Assembly (NCBI GenBank): GCA_016415585.1
Contig: CP066552.1
Location: 3,410,001 to 3,474,000, forward strand
DNA: 64,000 nucleotides
DNA from: Pectobacterium carotovorum
GTDB lineage: Bacteria; Pseudomonadota; Gammaproteobacteria; Enterobacterales; Enterobacteriaceae
Direction: 5' to 3'
The notes beneath the pieces were generated by a model, which had not been told where the DNA came from, did no database searches, and saw nothing but the letters and a program-made list of their open reading frames with translations. Position 1 is the first letter of the stretch. Each line of letters begins with the position of its first letter. The translations under genes were made by a program, and so were the position numbers. Positions 1-10,749 of this stretch are shown in pieces.

Positions 1-1
1 G

Positions 2-469
2 CACAAAACGATCGCTAAAGTGACCGATGATATCGGCCGTCGTCAGACCTTCAACACCGCGATCGCCGCCATCATGGAACTGATGAACAAACTGGCGAAA
101 GCGCCGCAGGACAGCGATCAGGATCGCGCACTGACGCAGGAAACGCTGCTGGCCGTCGTTCGTATGCTGTATCCGTTCACGCCGCACGTCTGCTTCACGC
201 TGTGGCAGGCGCTGCAAGGTGAAGGCGACGTCGATACTGCACCGTGGCCAGTTGCAGATGAAAACGCAATGGTTGAAGATTCCAAGCTGGTCGTTGTTCA
301 GGTTAACGGTAAAGTACGTGGTAAAATCACCGTTGCCGCTGACGCGAGCGAAGAACAGGTTCGCGAACGCGCTGCTCAGGAACCGCTGGTCGCGAAATAT
401 CTGGACGGCGTCACGGTTCGTAAAGTGATTTATGTCCCTGGCAAACTGCTTAACCTGGTTGTGGGTTAA
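2..469 (+). CDS. leuS: Leucyl-tRNA synthetase, C-terminal fragment
   Basis: Partial gene whose 5' part lies before the window; about 155 C-terminal residues are visible. LeuRS charges tRNA-Leu in the cytoplasm. The visible part matches the end of the anticodon-binding helical domain and the small C-terminal domain that contacts the tRNA elbow, ending in LLNLVVG as in enterobacterial LeuRS. It lies just upstream of lptE and holA, as in other Enterobacterales. The internal GTG at position 20 is only a codon inside the gene. Identification rests on family knowledge and gene order. Confidence 0.95.
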   Translation, partial: HKTIAKVTDDIGRRQTFNTAIAAIMELMNKLAKAPQDSDQDRALTQETLLAVVRMLYPFTPHVCFTLWQALQGEGDVDTAPWPVADENAMVEDSKLVVVQVNGKVRGKITVAADASEEQVRERAAQEPLVAKYLDGVTVRKVIYVPGKLLNLVVG

Positions 470-483
470 GGCAAGGAGGAACT

Positions 484-1038
484 GTGCGACATCGTCTATT
501 CACGTTGTTGCTGGGGCTGGCGGTGTTAATCACCGCGGGCTGCGGTTTTCATCTGCGCGGCACGACACAAGTGCCTGCGCAGTTACAAACACTGGTGCTC
601 GACAGCAGCGATCCTTATGGCCCGCTAACGCGTGCAGTACGTGAGCAGCTCCGTCTTAGCGATGTAAAAATCGTTGACGATGCGACGCGTCAGGATATCC
701 CGTCTCTGCGGGTACTGGGCTCAAGCGAAACGCGCGATACCGTCTCTATTTTTCAGGACGGTAAAACAGCGGAGTACCAGATGGTGCTGACGTTGCAGGC
801 GCAGGTGCTGATGCCGGGTGAAGATATTTATCCGCTCAGCGTGACGGTGTTCCGCACGTTCTTTGATAACCCGCTGGCTGCACTGGCGAAAGATGCCGAA
901 CAGGACATCGTCCGTCAGGAAATGCGCGAGCAGGCTGCCCAGCAGTTGGTGCGTAAATTGCTGACCATCAACGGTAGTCAGGAAGTCAAAAATCGGTTGC
1001 AGTCCACTGATTCACCTACTGCCGCCACGCGTTCATGA
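484..1038 (+). CDS. lptE: LPS-assembly lipoprotein LptE
   Basis: Outer-membrane lipoprotein that plugs the LptD barrel and helps insert LPS into the outer leaflet. The 184-residue product starts with GTG at 484 after a strong AAGGAGGA ribosome site at 474-481. It has a lipoprotein signal with the lipobox ending at Cys20 (ITAGC), followed by the family-typical GFHLRG. The gene begins 14 bases after leuS and its stop overlaps the holA start in ATGA, so it is probably translated with both. Length is slightly under the E. coli protein. Formerly called RlpB. Confidence 0.95.
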   Translation: MRHRLFTLLLGLAVLITAGCGFHLRGTTQVPAQLQTLVLDSSDPYGPLTRAVREQLRLSDVKIVDDATRQDIPSLRVLGSSETRDTVSIFQDGKTAEYQMVLTLQAQVLMPGEDIYPLSVTVFRTFFDNPLAALAKDAEQDIVRQEMREQAAQQLVRKLLTINGSQEVKNRLQSTDSPTAATRS

Positions 1039-2060
1039 TTCGGCTTTACCCCGAACAACTCACCGCGCAGCTCCATGAGGGGCTGCGCGGTTGTTATTTG
1101 GTCTTTGGTTCAGACCCGCTCCTGCTGCAGGAAAGTCTCGACAGCATCAAACGGGTCGCTCAACAGCACGAATTCAGCGAGCATTTCAGTTTCATCCTGG
1201 ATCTTCATACCGACTGGGATGCGATTTTCAGCACCTGTCAGGCGCTCAGCCTGTTCGCCTCGCGCCAATCGCTCTTACTGGTCTTGCCGGAGAACGGTCC
1301 AAATGCCGCGATGGGTGAAAATCTGGTTAAGCTCTCTGGATTATTGCACCCCGATATTTTGCTGATTCTGCGCGGTCATAAGCTGACCAAAGCGCAGGAA
1401 AACAGCGCCTGGTTCAAAGCGCTGGCGCAAGACAGCGTCTATATCAATTGTCTTACACCAGAACAGGCACAGCTTCCCCGCTGGGTCGCCCAGCGTGCCA
1501 AATCCATGAAGTTGACGCTGGATGAACAAGCCACGCAGCTCATTTGCTATTGCTATGAAGGCAACCTGCTTGCGCTGTCTCAGGCGTTAGAGCGGCTGGC
1601 ACTGCTTTATCCCGATGGCAAGCTGACCCTACCGCGTGTGGAAAGCGCAGTTAATGATGCCGCTCACTTCACGCCGTTCCATTGGCTGGATGCATTACTG
1701 GCAGGAAAAGGCAAACGCGCCTGGCACATTTTGCAGCAGCTAAAACAGGAAGATTGCGAACCTGTCATTTTGCTACGCACGCTACAGCGTGAACTGCTAC
1801 AGCTGCTGGCGCTGAAACGGCGCATGTCAGACACGCCGCTGCGTACGCTATTCGATCAGCAAAAAGTGTGGCAAAACCGACGTGACCTGCTCACTCAGGC
1901 ATTACAGCGGCTCTCTCTTCAGCAGCTACAACAGGCCGTACGATTGTTGACGCAGGTAGAAATAACCTTAAAGCAAGACTATGGTCAGTCCGTTTGGTCT
2001 GAACTGGAATCGCTTGCCATGCTGCTGTGCGGCAAAGCCTTGCCGGAGGCATTGATCTGA
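1035..2060 (+). CDS. holA: DNA polymerase III delta subunit
   Basis: Clamp-loader delta subunit, which opens the beta sliding clamp. The 341-residue product is close to the usual 343. It starts at ATG 1035 inside the lptE stop codon, consistent with translational coupling. The N-terminal region has the divergent AAA+ fold of HolA without a functional Walker A, and the C-terminal helical collar region is rich in Leu and Gln. The operon continues into nadD, whose start overlaps or nearly abuts the holA stop. Identification is by sequence similarity recalled for the family and by the conserved lptE-holA-nadD order. Confidence 0.95.
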   Translation: MIRLYPEQLTAQLHEGLRGCYLVFGSDPLLLQESLDSIKRVAQQHEFSEHFSFILDLHTDWDAIFSTCQALSLFASRQSLLLVLPENGPNAAMGENLVKLSGLLHPDILLILRGHKLTKAQENSAWFKALAQDSVYINCLTPEQAQLPRWVAQRAKSMKLTLDEQATQLICYCYEGNLLALSQALERLALLYPDGKLTLPRVESAVNDAAHFTPFHWLDALLAGKGKRAWHILQQLKQEDCEPVILLRTLQRELLQLLALKRRMSDTPLRTLFDQQKVWQNRRDLLTQALQRLSLQQLQQAVRLLTQVEITLKQDYGQSVWSELESLAMLLCGKALPEALI

Positions 2061-2716
2061 ATACGTCACCCGCTACGCCATCGCTGACCGCATTTTTTGG
2101 CGGTACGTTCGACCCCATTCATTACGGTCATCTTCAGCCAGTGGCCGCACTAGCAAAGCTCGTGGGGCTGACTCAAGTCGTCCTGATGCCCAATAACGTT
2201 CCGCCACACCGGCAGCAGCCCGAAGCCAGTTCCCGACAGCGTTTTCATATGGCTGAGCTGGCCGTTGAAGGCAACCCGCTATTTACCGTGGACGATCGTG
2301 AACTGAAACGGCAAACCCCCTCCTATACCACCGATACGCTGGAGGCGTTGCGGGCTGAAAAAGGCTGTGATGCACCGCTGGGCTTTATCATCGGGCAAGA
2401 TTCTCTGCTGACGCTACACCATTGGCATCGCTGGCAAGATCTGCTGAACGTTTGTCATTTGCTGGTATGCGCTCGGCCCGGCTATCGCTCGACGCTGGAA
2501 ACGCCCGAGCTACAACAGTGGCTGGACGATCATCTGACGCACACGCCGGACGATCTTCATCAGCAACCGCATGGGCGGATTTTTTTGGCAGACACGCCGC
2601 TGGTCACCATTTCCGCAACGGACATTCGCCAACGTCGCCAGCAAGGTCTGGACTGTCACGATTTATTACCTCCCGCCGTGCTCAGCTACATCGACGAAAG
2701 CGGCCTGTACCAATAA
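2027..2716 (+). CDS. nadD: Nicotinate-nucleotide adenylyltransferase
   Basis: Converts nicotinate mononucleotide and ATP to deamido-NAD in NAD synthesis. The nucleotidyltransferase signature [11 protein letters not shown] and the C-terminal SATDIRQ motif are both present. The start is uncertain. GTG 2027 overlaps holA and lacks a good ribosome site. A GGAGG at 2045-2049 lies 7 bases before an in-frame CTG at 2057, and the first residues of the E. coli enzyme align close to that point, so the true start may be the non-canonical CTG 2057 (or ATT 2051). The given coordinates use GTG and may add about ten residues. Confidence 0.93.
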   Translation: MRQSLAGGIDLNTSPATPSLTAFFGGTFDPIHYGHLQPVAALAKLVGLTQVVLMPNNVPPHRQQPEASSRQRFHMAELAVEGNPLFTVDDRELKRQTPSYTTDTLEALRAEKGCDAPLGFIIGQDSLLTLHHWHRWQDLLNVCHLLVCARPGYRSTLETPELQQWLDDHLTHTPDDLHQQPHGRIFLADTPLVTISATDIRQRRQQGLDCHDLLPPAVLSYIDESGLYQ

Positions 2717-2773
2717 CGCCGCTTTTCCTGCCCATCAACCACGGGCTTTATACCACTCGGTAAAAGTGCGTGA

Positions 2774-2779
2774 TATACT
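2774..2779 (+). promoter_or_regulatory. Candidate -10 element for rsfS operon
   Basis: TATACT preceded by TGA inside the gap between nadD and rsfS, resembling an extended -10 promoter. It would start the rsfS-rlmH-mrdA-mrdB-rlpA transcript, leaving a leader of about 130 bases. No strong -35 is seen. This is inference from sequence alone. Confidence 0.4.
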
Positions 2780-2910
2780 CCGCGGCTGGTTTCAATCACC
2801 AGGAAAAGCGGAAATTATCGGCAATTACTCGGTGATTCACCTTTTTCTTAAACCATTCAGCGCCACACGCGTTCGTCAGTTGCTGACAAAACGCCATTGA
2901 GGGGGAACCT

Positions 2911-3228
2911 TTGCAAGGCCAAGCACTCCAAGACTTCGTTATTGATAAGGTCGATGACTTAAAAGCCCAAGATATTGTTGCACTTAACGTGCAGGGTAAG
3001 TCCAGCATCACCGATTACATGGTTATCTGTACGGGAACCTCTACGCGTCATGTCGCGTCTATTGCCGATCACGTTGTGCAGTCTTCACGCGCCGCGGGTC
3101 TGATCCCACTCGGTGTCGAGGGCGAAAGTGCTGCTGACTGGGTTGTTGTCGATTTAGGTGACGTGATGGTTCATGTCATGCAAGAAGAAAGCCGCCAGTT
3201 GTACGAATTAGAAAAGCTGTGGGGCTAG
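2911..3228 (+). CDS. rsfS: Ribosomal silencing factor RsfS
   Basis: Binds ribosomal protein uL14 and blocks joining of 30S and 50S subunits when nutrients are low. The 105-residue product matches the family length and carries the conserved [12 protein letters not shown] and [16 protein letters not shown] segments. The start is TTG 2911 behind GGGGGAA at 2901-2907; no ATG lies nearby in frame. It is followed after one base by rlmH, as in E. coli ybeB-ybeA. Confidence 0.95.
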   Translation: MQGQALQDFVIDKVDDLKAQDIVALNVQGKSSITDYMVICTGTSTRHVASIADHVVQSSRAAGLIPLGVEGESAADWVVVDLGDVMVHVMQEESRQLYELEKLWG

Positions 3229-3229
3229 T

Positions 3230-3700
3230 ATGAAACTGCAACTGGTTGCCGTTGGCACCAAAATGCCCGACTGGGTGCAGACTGGTTTCACCGATTATCT
3301 GCGCCGTTTCCCAAAGGACATGCCTTTCGAATTACTCGAAATTCCGGCGGGGAAACGGGGTAAAAATGCGGACATTAAACGCATTCTGGAGCGCGAAGGC
3401 GAACAGATGCTAGCCGCAGTAGGCAAAGGCAACCGCATTGTTACGCTGGATATTCCAGGGACTCGCTGGGAGACGCCGCAGTTGGCGCAACAGCTGGAGC
3501 GCTGGAAACAGGACGGGCGCGACGTCAGTCTGTTGATAGGCGGGCCTGAAGGGCTTTCACCAGAATGCAAAGCCGCAGCGGAACAAAGCTGGTCGCTCTC
3601 TCCGTTAACACTGCCGCACCCGCTCGTTCGTGTACTGGTGGCAGAGAGCCTGTATCGAGCATGGAGCATTACGACTAATCACCCTTACCATCGGGAGTAA
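3230..3700 (+). CDS. rlmH: 23S rRNA pseudouridine-1915 N3-methyltransferase
   Basis: SPOUT-fold methyltransferase that methylates pseudouridine 1915 in helix 69 of 23S rRNA on the assembled ribosome. The 156-residue product has the SAM-binding knot region [12 protein letters not shown] and the conserved C-terminal tail ending NHPYHRE. It follows rsfS by one base, so the two are co-transcribed and probably coupled. Length and order match E. coli ybeA. Confidence 0.96.
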   Translation: MKLQLVAVGTKMPDWVQTGFTDYLRRFPKDMPFELLEIPAGKRGKNADIKRILEREGEQMLAAVGKGNRIVTLDIPGTRWETPQLAQQLERWKQDGRDVSLLIGGPEGLSPECKAAAEQSWSLSPLTLPHPLVRVLVAESLYRAWSITTNHPYHRE

Positions 3701-3733
3701 GGCGATACGATGAAACCTGTGAAATAACGCTGG

Positions 3734-5638
3734 ATGAAAGTAGAACGTAAACCCTTTCGTGATTATACGGCAGAGTCCGCCTTGTTCGTGCGCCGTGCTT
3801 TGGTGGCATTTCTAGGCATTTTGCTGCTTTCTGGTGTATTAGTCGCTAATCTTTATCATCTGCAAATTGTGCGTGTTGATGACTACCGCACACGTTCTAA
3901 CGAGAACCGCATTAAGCTGGTTCCGATCGCGCCCAGCCGCGGCATTATCTATGACCGTAACGGCATCCCGCTGGCGTTGAACCGTACCATCTATCAGTTA
4001 GAACTGGTACCCGATAAAGTCGACAACCTGAAAGACACGCTCGAAGCCCTGCGCCCTGTCGTCGATTTGACCGATAACGATCTGGAAAATTTTGAAAAAG
4101 AGCGCAAGCGCTCACGCCGTTTTACCTCTATCCCTGTAAAAAGCGGGCTGGATGAGATTCAGGTCGCCCGTTTTGCCGTCAACCAATATCGCTTCCCCGG
4201 TGTTGAAGTTAAAGGCTATCAACGCCGCTATTATCCTTATGGCTCTGCCCTGACGCATGTCACAGGTTATGTTTCCAAAATCACCGATAAAGATGTGGAG
4301 CGGCTGACCAAAGAAGAAAAAATTGCAGATTATGCCGCCACACGTGACATCGGTAAGCTGGGTATTGAACGCCATTACGAAGATCTGCTCCACGGCAAGC
4401 CGGGATATGAGGAAGTTGAAGTTAACAACCGTGGCCGCGTGATCCGCCAGCTCCACGAACAGCCGCCGCAGGCTGGGCGTGATATTTATCTGACGCTGGA
4501 TCTGAGCCTGCAAATCTACATTGAGAAACTGCTGGGAGGTAGCCGCGCCGCAGTGATCGTCACTGACCCACGCGACGGTGGTATTCTGGCGATGGTTTCC
4601 ACACCCAGCTACGATCCCAATTTGTTTGTTGACGGTATTTCCACCAAAAATTATAACAAACTACAAAACGATCCCGACCGTCCTTTGATCAACCGAGCAA
4701 CACAGGGGATTTATCCCCCCGCCTCCACCGTTAAACCTTATATCGCGGTTTCCGCCCTGACAGCTGGCGTGATCACCACTAACACCAGCCTGTTCGATCC
4801 TGGCTGGTGGCAATTACCGGGCTCCGAAAAGCGCTTCCGTGACTGGAAAAAGTGGGGACATGGTCGTCTTAACCTCACCAAATCGCTGGAAGAATCCGCG
4901 GATACCTTCTTCTATCAGGTCGCTTATGACATGGGTATCGATCGCCTGTCTGAATGGATGAGCAAATTTGGTTACGGCGAGAAAACCGGCATCGATATTT
5001 CAGAAGAAAGCAAAGGCAATATGCCAACGCGCGAGTGGAAATTAGGACGGTTCAAAAAGCCCTGGTATCAGGGAGATACCATTCCAGTAGGAATTGGCCA
5101 AGGCTACTGGACCGCGACGCCTATCCAAATGAATAAGGCACTGGTTACGCTGATCAACGACGGTCAAGTCAAAACGCCGCATCTGCTTTATAGCTCGCGG
5201 GAAAATGGCAAGATTGTGCCTTTCCGGCAGACAGAGAATCAGCAAATTGGCAACATCCACTCTGGCTATTGGGAAGTGGCGAAGGATGGGATGTATGGCG
5301 TAGCTAATCGACCTAACGGAACTGCCCGCAAAAGCTTTGAGGATGCGCCTTATAAAATTGCAGCCAAATCCGGTACGGCGCAGGTTTTCGGCCTGAAAGA
5401 AAACGAAACCTATAATGCGCACAAGATCGCAGAACATCTGCGTGACCATAAATTAATGGTTGCGTTTGCCCCGTATAAAGACCCTAAAGTAGCGATGTCG
5501 ATTATTCTGGAAAACGGTGGAGCAGGCCCGACCGTTGGCACCATCACCCGCCAGATCCTTGACCATATTCTGCTGGGTGATAACAATACCGATTTACCTA
5601 GTGCGCCTCCTGCGCCGCCGGGTAGCGAGAGTGAGTAA
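3734..5638 (+). CDS. mrdA: Peptidoglycan transpeptidase PBP2
   Basis: Monofunctional class B penicillin-binding protein that cross-links lateral-wall peptidoglycan in the elongasome with RodA and MreB. The 634-residue protein has a short cytoplasmic start, one membrane span at about residues 22-44, a dimerisation domain, and a transpeptidase domain with catalytic Ser331 in STVK, a SAD motif and KSGTAQ. A proline- and glutamate-rich tail ends the protein. It lies directly upstream of mrdB with a 9-base gap, the conserved arrangement. Confidence 0.97.
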   Translation: MKVERKPFRDYTAESALFVRRALVAFLGILLLSGVLVANLYHLQIVRVDDYRTRSNENRIKLVPIAPSRGIIYDRNGIPLALNRTIYQLELVPDKVDNLKDTLEALRPVVDLTDNDLENFEKERKRSRRFTSIPVKSGLDEIQVARFAVNQYRFPGVEVKGYQRRYYPYGSALTHVTGYVSKITDKDVERLTKEEKIADYAATRDIGKLGIERHYEDLLHGKPGYEEVEVNNRGRVIRQLHEQPPQAGRDIYLTLDLSLQIYIEKLLGGSRAAVIVTDPRDGGILAMVSTPSYDPNLFVDGISTKNYNKLQNDPDRPLINRATQGIYPPASTVKPYIAVSALTAGVITTNTSLFDPGWWQLPGSEKRFRDWKKWGHGRLNLTKSLEESADTFFYQVAYDMGIDRLSEWMSKFGYGEKTGIDISEESKGNMPTREWKLGRFKKPWYQGDTIPVGIGQGYWTATPIQMNKALVTLINDGQVKTPHLLYSSRENGKIVPFRQTENQQIGNIHSGYWEVAKDGMYGVANRPNGTARKSFEDAPYKIAAKSGTAQVFGLKENETYNAHKIAEHLRDHKLMVAFAPYKDPKVAMSIILENGGAGPTVGTITRQILDHILLGDNNTDLPSAPPAPPGSESE

Positions 5639-5647
5639 CAGACAGTC

Positions 5648-6760
5648 ATGACCGATAGCCAACAAAAGGGATCGTTCTGGGCGAAAATCCATATCGACCT
5701 CCCGTTTCTTCTCTGCATCCTGGCTCTGCTGGGCTATAGCCTATTTGTCTTATGGAGCGCCAGCGGGCAGGACATCGGCATGATGGAACGAAAAGTCGTT
5801 CAAATCGTGTTGGGGTTTACGGTGATGATCGTGATGGCGCAAATTCCCCCGCGCGTATACGAAGGCTGGGCCCCCTACCTCTACATCGTCTGCGTGATTT
5901 TGCTACTCATCGTGGATATTTTTGGGCAGATCAGTAAAGGCGCACAGCGCTGGCTGGATCTGGGCTTTATTCGCTTTCAGCCGTCAGAAATTGCCAAAAT
6001 CGCCGTACCGCTGATGGTCGCGCGTTTTATCAACCGTGATATGTGTCCACCGTCGTTAAAAAATACGGCAATCGCGCTGGTGCTGATTTTTGTCCCTACG
6101 CTGCTGGTTGCCGCACAGCCCGACTTAGGTACCTCGATTCTGGTCGCGCTATCAGGGTTATTTGTGCTTTTCCTCGCAGGCATGAGCTGGCGGTTAATTG
6201 GCATCGCCGTACTGCTACTCGCCGCTTTTATTCCTATACTCTGGTTTTTCCTGATGCATGACTATCAGCGCGCCAGGGTCATGATGCTGCTCGATCCAGA
6301 AAGCGATCCGCTCGGGGCCGGGTACCATATTATTCAGTCGAAAATTGCGATAGGCTCAGGTGGCCTGTCTGGGAAAGGCTGGCTGCATGGCACACAGTCT
6401 CAGTTAGAGTTTCTGCCAGAGCGCCACACCGACTTTATCTTTGCTGTGTTGTCAGAAGAGCTCGGGTTAATCGGCGTCTTAATTCTGCTCGCCATGTATC
6501 TGTTCATGATCATGCGCGGTCTAGTCATCGCCGCGAATGCGCAAACTTCGTTCGGCCGGGTCATGGTCGGCGGGCTAATGTTGATTCTGTTTTTCTATGT
6601 GTTCGTCAATATCGGGATGGTCAGCGGTATACTTCCCGTCGTTGGCGTGCCGCTGCCGCTAGTCAGCTACGGCGGGTCGGCGCTGGTCGTCTTAATGGCG
6701 GGGTTCGGTATCGTCATGTCGATACATACTCACCGCAAACTGCTATCTAAGAATTTATAA
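5648..6760 (+). CDS. mrdB: Peptidoglycan glycosyltransferase RodA
   Basis: SEDS-family polymerase that extends glycan strands from lipid II, working with PBP2 in rod-shape growth. The 370-residue length is the usual one. The protein is strongly hydrophobic with about ten membrane spans, and it has SEDS hallmarks: the QPDLGTSIL segment, a periplasmic loop with [19 protein letters not shown], and the C-terminal [13 protein letters not shown]. It is co-transcribed with mrdA and followed by rlpA. Confidence 0.97.
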   Translation: MTDSQQKGSFWAKIHIDLPFLLCILALLGYSLFVLWSASGQDIGMMERKVVQIVLGFTVMIVMAQIPPRVYEGWAPYLYIVCVILLLIVDIFGQISKGAQRWLDLGFIRFQPSEIAKIAVPLMVARFINRDMCPPSLKNTAIALVLIFVPTLLVAAQPDLGTSILVALSGLFVLFLAGMSWRLIGIAVLLLAAFIPILWFFLMHDYQRARVMMLLDPESDPLGAGYHIIQSKIAIGSGGLSGKGWLHGTQSQLEFLPERHTDFIFAVLSEELGLIGVLILLAMYLFMIMRGLVIAANAQTSFGRVMVGGLMLILFFYVFVNIGMVSGILPVVGVPLPLVSYGGSALVVLMAGFGIVMSIHTHRKLLSKNL

Positions 6761-6773
6761 CACGAGGTGAGCA

Positions 6774-7895
6774 ATGCGTAAGGATTGGCTTTGGGTCGGC
6801 GTAGCAACTCTGGCGCTTGCGGCCTGTACCACAACGGAACAACGGCAACCTACGCCGCCCGTGACTCAGGTTTACAGCGGACCGACGGAAGAGATCGGTG
6901 GCGCAGAACCACGTTATGAACCCTATAACCAGGGCACGCTGCAAGACTACAACATCAAAGGCAAGATCTATAAGATTGTCAAAAATCCGCAAAATTTTAG
7001 CGAGACAGGTTTAGCGGCATGGTATGGCGAAGAAGCCAGCGGCAACCGCACGTCAATCGGCGAAACGTTTGACCCTAATGCAATAACCGCTGCCCACCCG
7101 ACGCTGCCTCTGCCAAGCTATGTCCGCGTGACCAACCTGAGTAACGGTCGCCGTCTGGTGGTACGTGTGAACGATCGCGGGCCGTATACGCCGGGCAGAA
7201 TTATCGATCTGTCGAAGGCCGCAGGCGATCGGCTGAACATCTCGAACAATACCAAAGTAAAAGTGGACTTCATCAACGTCGCGCCAGACGGCACGCTCTC
7301 CGGTCCCGGAACCGTGGGCACCACCGTCGCCAAGCAAAGCTTCGCCCTGCCGGAACGCCCGAGCTTCGGCGCCAGCGGGCTGGGTACACCGATAATGGAA
7401 ACGACGTCACCCACGCCCAACAGCGCCGTACGCCCGATCAGTAATAGCAGCCTGAGCACACCAACAGAAGATGCTCAGCCGCAGAGCAGCACACCATCAC
7501 ACAGCGGCGGTTTTTTGGGTGCGCCTTCCGCTCTGCGTGCTGGCGTGGTTGAATCCAGCGTGACGCCAGCGGTAGCGCCATCATCATCCGCTGCGCCAAT
7601 GAATGTCGCGCCAGCAGCGGCTGCGGTTACTGCTCCTGTGGCTGCAACGCCTTCCGCCACGGGTCGCTATGTGGTTCAGGTCGGTGCACTGAGCGATCAG
7701 CAGCGCGCGCAAACCTGGCAGCGCAGCCTGAGCGAACGCTTCCGCGTGGCCGGGAAAGTCACGGCGAGCGGCGGCCTGTATCGTATTCAACTGGGGCCAT
7801 TCCAGAATCGTCAGCAAGCCGCTGAACTTCAACAACGTTTGTCAGTCGAAGCTCAGCAGCAGTCGTTTATTACCGCCGCACCCAGCACCCTCTAG
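6774..7895 (+). CDS. rlpA: Septal-ring lipoprotein, lytic transglycosylase RlpA
   Basis: Outer-membrane lipoprotein with a double-psi beta-barrel domain and a C-terminal SPOR domain that binds denuded septal glycan. The 373-residue product has a signal peptide with lipid-attachment Cys18 (LAAC). The barrel domain (about residues 75-170) includes AAWYGEEASGNRTSIGE and VRVNDRGPYTPGRIIDLS. A low-complexity Ala/Ser/Pro/Thr linker leads to the SPOR repeat from about residue 295. Pseudomonas RlpA cleaves denuded glycan; activity in enterobacteria is less certain. Last gene of the mrd operon. Confidence 0.95.
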   Translation: MRKDWLWVGVATLALAACTTTEQRQPTPPVTQVYSGPTEEIGGAEPRYEPYNQGTLQDYNIKGKIYKIVKNPQNFSETGLAAWYGEEASGNRTSIGETFDPNAITAAHPTLPLPSYVRVTNLSNGRRLVVRVNDRGPYTPGRIIDLSKAAGDRLNISNNTKVKVDFINVAPDGTLSGPGTVGTTVAKQSFALPERPSFGASGLGTPIMETTSPTPNSAVRPISNSSLSTPTEDAQPQSSTPSHSGGFLGAPSALRAGVVESSVTPAVAPSSSAAPMNVAPAAAAVTAPVAATPSATGRYVVQVGALSDQQRAQTWQRSLSERFRVAGKVTASGGLYRIQLGPFQNRQQAAELQQRLSVEAQQQSFITAAPSTL

Positions 7896-7924
7896 TAACG
7901 GATAATCGGCAGACTCACGCAGCG

Positions 7925-7961
7925 AAAAAGGCGGCTATGGCATTGAACATACCGCCCTTTT
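7925..7961 (+). terminator. Probable terminator after rlpA
   Basis: Inverted repeat AAAGGCGG...CCGCCCTTT with one bulged base and flanking A and T runs, just after the rlpA stop and before the dacA promoter. Stem quality is moderate. Confidence 0.5.
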
Positions 7962-8009
7962 GCAAAATCACGTAACGTAATGTCTGATGCCTGCCTATTT
8001 CCCATCTGC

Positions 8010-8015
8010 TATAGT
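8010..8015 (+). promoter_or_regulatory. Candidate -10 element of dacA
   Basis: TATAGT followed by GTGGC about 45 bases before the dacA start. A consensus -35 is not clear. E. coli dacA is activated by BolA, but no BolA site can be confirmed here. Confidence 0.4.
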
Positions 8016-8061
8016 GTGGCTCGTTTTTTAACTCATACCCACGGATGTTGTTGTTCCAATC

Positions 8062-9273
8062 ATGAATACTGTAAACACGTCTCGTTTTACTAAACGTACT
8101 GCGCTTGGCGCACTGCTCGCCATTAGCGCCTCTTCCTTTGCCTATGCCGAAGATATCAATCTTAAAACGATGATCCCCGGCGTCCCGCAAATCGATGCTG
8201 AATCCTACATCCTGATTGATTACAACTCTGGGAAAGTGTTGGCGGAAATGAATGCCGACACGCGCCGCGATCCGGCCAGCTTAACGAAAATGATGACCAG
8301 CTACGTGATTGGTCAGGCCATTAAATCAGGAAAAATCAGCCCGAATGACATCGTTACCGTCGGTAAAGATGCCTGGGCAACCGGCAACCCGACTTTCCAG
8401 GGTTCTTCCCTGATGTTCCTGAAGCCGGGCGACCGCGTTCCTGTCTCCCAGTTAAACCGCGGCATTATCCTGCAATCCGGTAACGATGCCTGCGTCGCGA
8501 TGGCCGACTACGTTGCTGGCAGTCAGGATGCCTTCGTTAACCTGATGAACGGTTACGTGAAAGCACTGGGGCTGAAAAATACCAATTTTGAAACCGTGCA
8601 CGGTCTTGATGCACCGGGCCAGTTCAGTTCGGCACGCGATATGGCCCTGATCGGTCAGGCGCTGATCCGTGATGTGCCAGAAGAGTACGCGACCTACAAA
8701 GAGAAAGAGTTCACGTTCAACAATATTCGCCAGCCTAACCGTAACGGTTTGCTGTGGGATTCCAGCCTGAATGTTGACGGCATCAAAACGGGCCATACGT
8801 CATCAGCCGGCTTTAATCTGGTCGCCTCGGCAACAGAAGGTCAGATGCGCCTGATTTCGGCGGTACTGGGCGGACGTAACGCTAAAGGACGCGAGTCAGA
8901 AAGCAAGAAACTGCTGACCTGGGGCTTCCGCTTCTTTGAAACCGTCGCGCCATTGAAAGCAGGCAAAGAATTCGCTTCTGAGCCCGTCTGGTTTGGCGAC
9001 AGCGACCGCGTTGCGCTGGGCGTTGAGAAAGATGCCTACCTGACCATTCCGCGTGGCCGTATGAAAGATCTGAAAGCCAGTTATGTTCTGGATAATACGG
9101 AACTGCATGCGCCATTAGCCAAAAATCAGGTTGTGGGTTCTATCAACTTCCAACTGGATGGCAAAACCATCGATCAGCGCCCGCTAGTAGTCATGAACGA
9201 AGTGAAAGAAGGCGGGATCTTTGGCCGCATGATCGACTACATCAAACTGATGTTCCATCACTGGTTCGGCTAA
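8062..9273 (+). CDS. dacA: D-alanyl-D-alanine carboxypeptidase PBP5
   Basis: Removes the terminal D-Ala from peptidoglycan pentapeptides in the periplasm. The 403-residue precursor has a signal peptide ending near the YAEDI segment (about residue 29). The three active-site motifs are Ser73-Leu-Thr-Lys76, SGN and KTG, followed by the beta-rich C-terminal domain. An amphipathic helix at the extreme C-terminus ([14 protein letters not shown]) anchors it to the inner membrane. It sits in the conserved rlpA-dacA-ybeD-lipB order as its own transcription unit. Confidence 0.97.
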   Translation: MNTVNTSRFTKRTALGALLAISASSFAYAEDINLKTMIPGVPQIDAESYILIDYNSGKVLAEMNADTRRDPASLTKMMTSYVIGQAIKSGKISPNDIVTVGKDAWATGNPTFQGSSLMFLKPGDRVPVSQLNRGIILQSGNDACVAMADYVAGSQDAFVNLMNGYVKALGLKNTNFETVHGLDAPGQFSSARDMALIGQALIRDVPEEYATYKEKEFTFNNIRQPNRNGLLWDSSLNVDGIKTGHTSSAGFNLVASATEGQMRLISAVLGGRNAKGRESESKKLLTWGFRFFETVAPLKAGKEFASEPVWFGDSDRVALGVEKDAYLTIPRGRMKDLKASYVLDNTELHAPLAKNQVVGSINFQLDGKTIDQRPLVVMNEVKEGGIFGRMIDYIKLMFHHWFG

Positions 9274-9317
9274 TCCCCCCTTGTATGGGGCCAAAACGCC
9301 CCCATATAAATACCATC

Positions 9318-9353
9318 CATAACTCCCGCACAACGCGGGAGTTATATTTTTTA
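9318..9353 (+). terminator. Rho-independent terminator after dacA
   Basis: Perfect stem ATAACTCCCGC / GCGGGAGTTAT with a CAAC-type loop, followed by a T run. It closes dacA; a TATAAT immediately after it at 9355-9360 may be the -10 of ybeD. Confidence 0.9.
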
Positions 9354-9409
9354 GTATAATGTCGTTATGTCAGTGCTAATACCGATGTATTACCCTCTCT
9401 GGAGCGCAA

Positions 9410-9673
9410 ATGAAAACCAAATTAAACGAACTGCTTGAATTCCCCTGTGTTTTTACCTACAAAGTCATGGGCGAGGCAAAACCAGAGTTAGTCGATCTGG
9501 TCGTTGAAGTGGTACAGCGTCATGCGCCAGGCGATTACACGCCGCAGATCAAACCCAGCAGCAAAGGGAATTATCACTCGGTTTCCATCACCATCACGGC
9601 GACTCACATTGAGCAGGTGGAAACGCTGTACGAAGAACTGGGCAACATAGACATCGTGCGCATGGTTCTGTAA
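9410..9673 (+). CDS. ybeD: DUF493 family protein YbeD
   Basis: Small conserved cytoplasmic protein of 87 residues with a regulatory ACT-like fold known from E. coli YbeD; its cellular role is not firmly established. The start [21 protein letters not shown] matches the E. coli protein almost residue for residue. A CTGGAG ribosome site precedes ATG 9410. It lies between dacA and lipB as in E. coli, which has led to suggestions of a link to lipoate metabolism. Confidence 0.95.
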   Translation: MKTKLNELLEFPCVFTYKVMGEAKPELVDLVVEVVQRHAPGDYTPQIKPSSKGNYHSVSITITATHIEQVETLYEELGNIDIVRMVL

Positions 9674-9838
9674 GGCATATAGTTCTGTAAGCATCGAGCT
9701 GTAAGAAGAACGGGCGGGAAAATTGGCGAATGCGGAATAATTTTATACTACATAGTTTTATACCGCATAGTTTTGCATAGGACTGTTCGCTGACGCTTCC
9801 CGCCGTTATAATCTCCCCCACCTTTCCTTAACCTGAAG

Positions 9839-10522
9839 ATGACACACTTGCTACAGGATAAGATCATCGTACGCCAATTTGACGTACAGCCGTATGACCC
9901 CGTCTCTCTGGCGATGCATAATTTCACCGACCGACGTGATGATAAAACCCCAGATGAAATCTGGCTGGTTCAGCATCCCCGCGTATTCACGCAGGGTCAG
10001 GCAGGCAAAGCCGAACATGTCCTCATGCCCGGTGACATTCCCGTGATTCAGAGCGACAGAGGCGGTCAGGTAACCTACCACGGCCCCGGTCAGCAGGTCA
10101 TGTACGTGTTGATTGACCTGAAGCGTCGCAAGCTCGGCGTTCGTCAACTTGTCACCGCCATCGAAAACACCGTGATTGGCACGCTGGCACATTTCCAGAT
10201 TGAAGCCCATGCGCGCCCTGATGCACCCGGCGTCTATGTGGCTGAACGTAAAATCTGCTCGTTAGGGCTGCGTATTCGTAAAGGCTGCTCTTTCCATGGA
10301 CTGGCACTCAACATTGCCATGGATCTCTCCCCTTTCCTGCGTATTAATCCGTGTGGTTACGCCGGTATGGAGATGGCGCAACTCAGCGATCTGGTGCCGG
10401 GCGTCACGCTGGATGACACTGCCCCCGTGCTGGTGAATACCTTTTTACAGCTAGTCGGCTATTCCGCACCCGAATTTGTCCCGTGGAATCTGGACGTTCA
10501 GGGTGAGCCACTTCCTGGTTAA
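9839..10522 (+). CDS. lipB: Octanoyltransferase LipB
   Basis: Transfers octanoyl from acyl carrier protein to lipoyl domains, the first step of de novo lipoate synthesis. The 227-residue product has the family motif [12 protein letters not shown], the catalytic lysine region [10 protein letters not shown], and the catalytic cysteine in NPCGYAGM. The start is ATG 9839. Its substrate is completed by LipA, encoded 227 bases downstream. The intervening stretch is AT-rich with no gene visible. Confidence 0.96.
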   Translation: MTHLLQDKIIVRQFDVQPYDPVSLAMHNFTDRRDDKTPDEIWLVQHPRVFTQGQAGKAEHVLMPGDIPVIQSDRGGQVTYHGPGQQVMYVLIDLKRRKLGVRQLVTAIENTVIGTLAHFQIEAHARPDAPGVYVAERKICSLGLRIRKGCSFHGLALNIAMDLSPFLRINPCGYAGMEMAQLSDLVPGVTLDDTAPVLVNTFLQLVGYSAPEFVPWNLDVQGEPLPG

Positions 10523-10749
10523 TGCATTTCATCCTGTTAATAAAAATCAGTCAGTTAGACGATCGTTTTTTGATAAATTACATTTTATTCACATAATTTC
10601 TTCATTTTGATCGCGCAAAGGCTGATTGTGGTTAGGCAAGATGATATAATTTTTATAGTTTTTTAAAAAAAAGTTTAACTAAAAACATAATCCTTTGAAT
10701 TTGAATTACAAATTTAAAGAAACGATTCAGAACTGGAACTTACGCAAAC

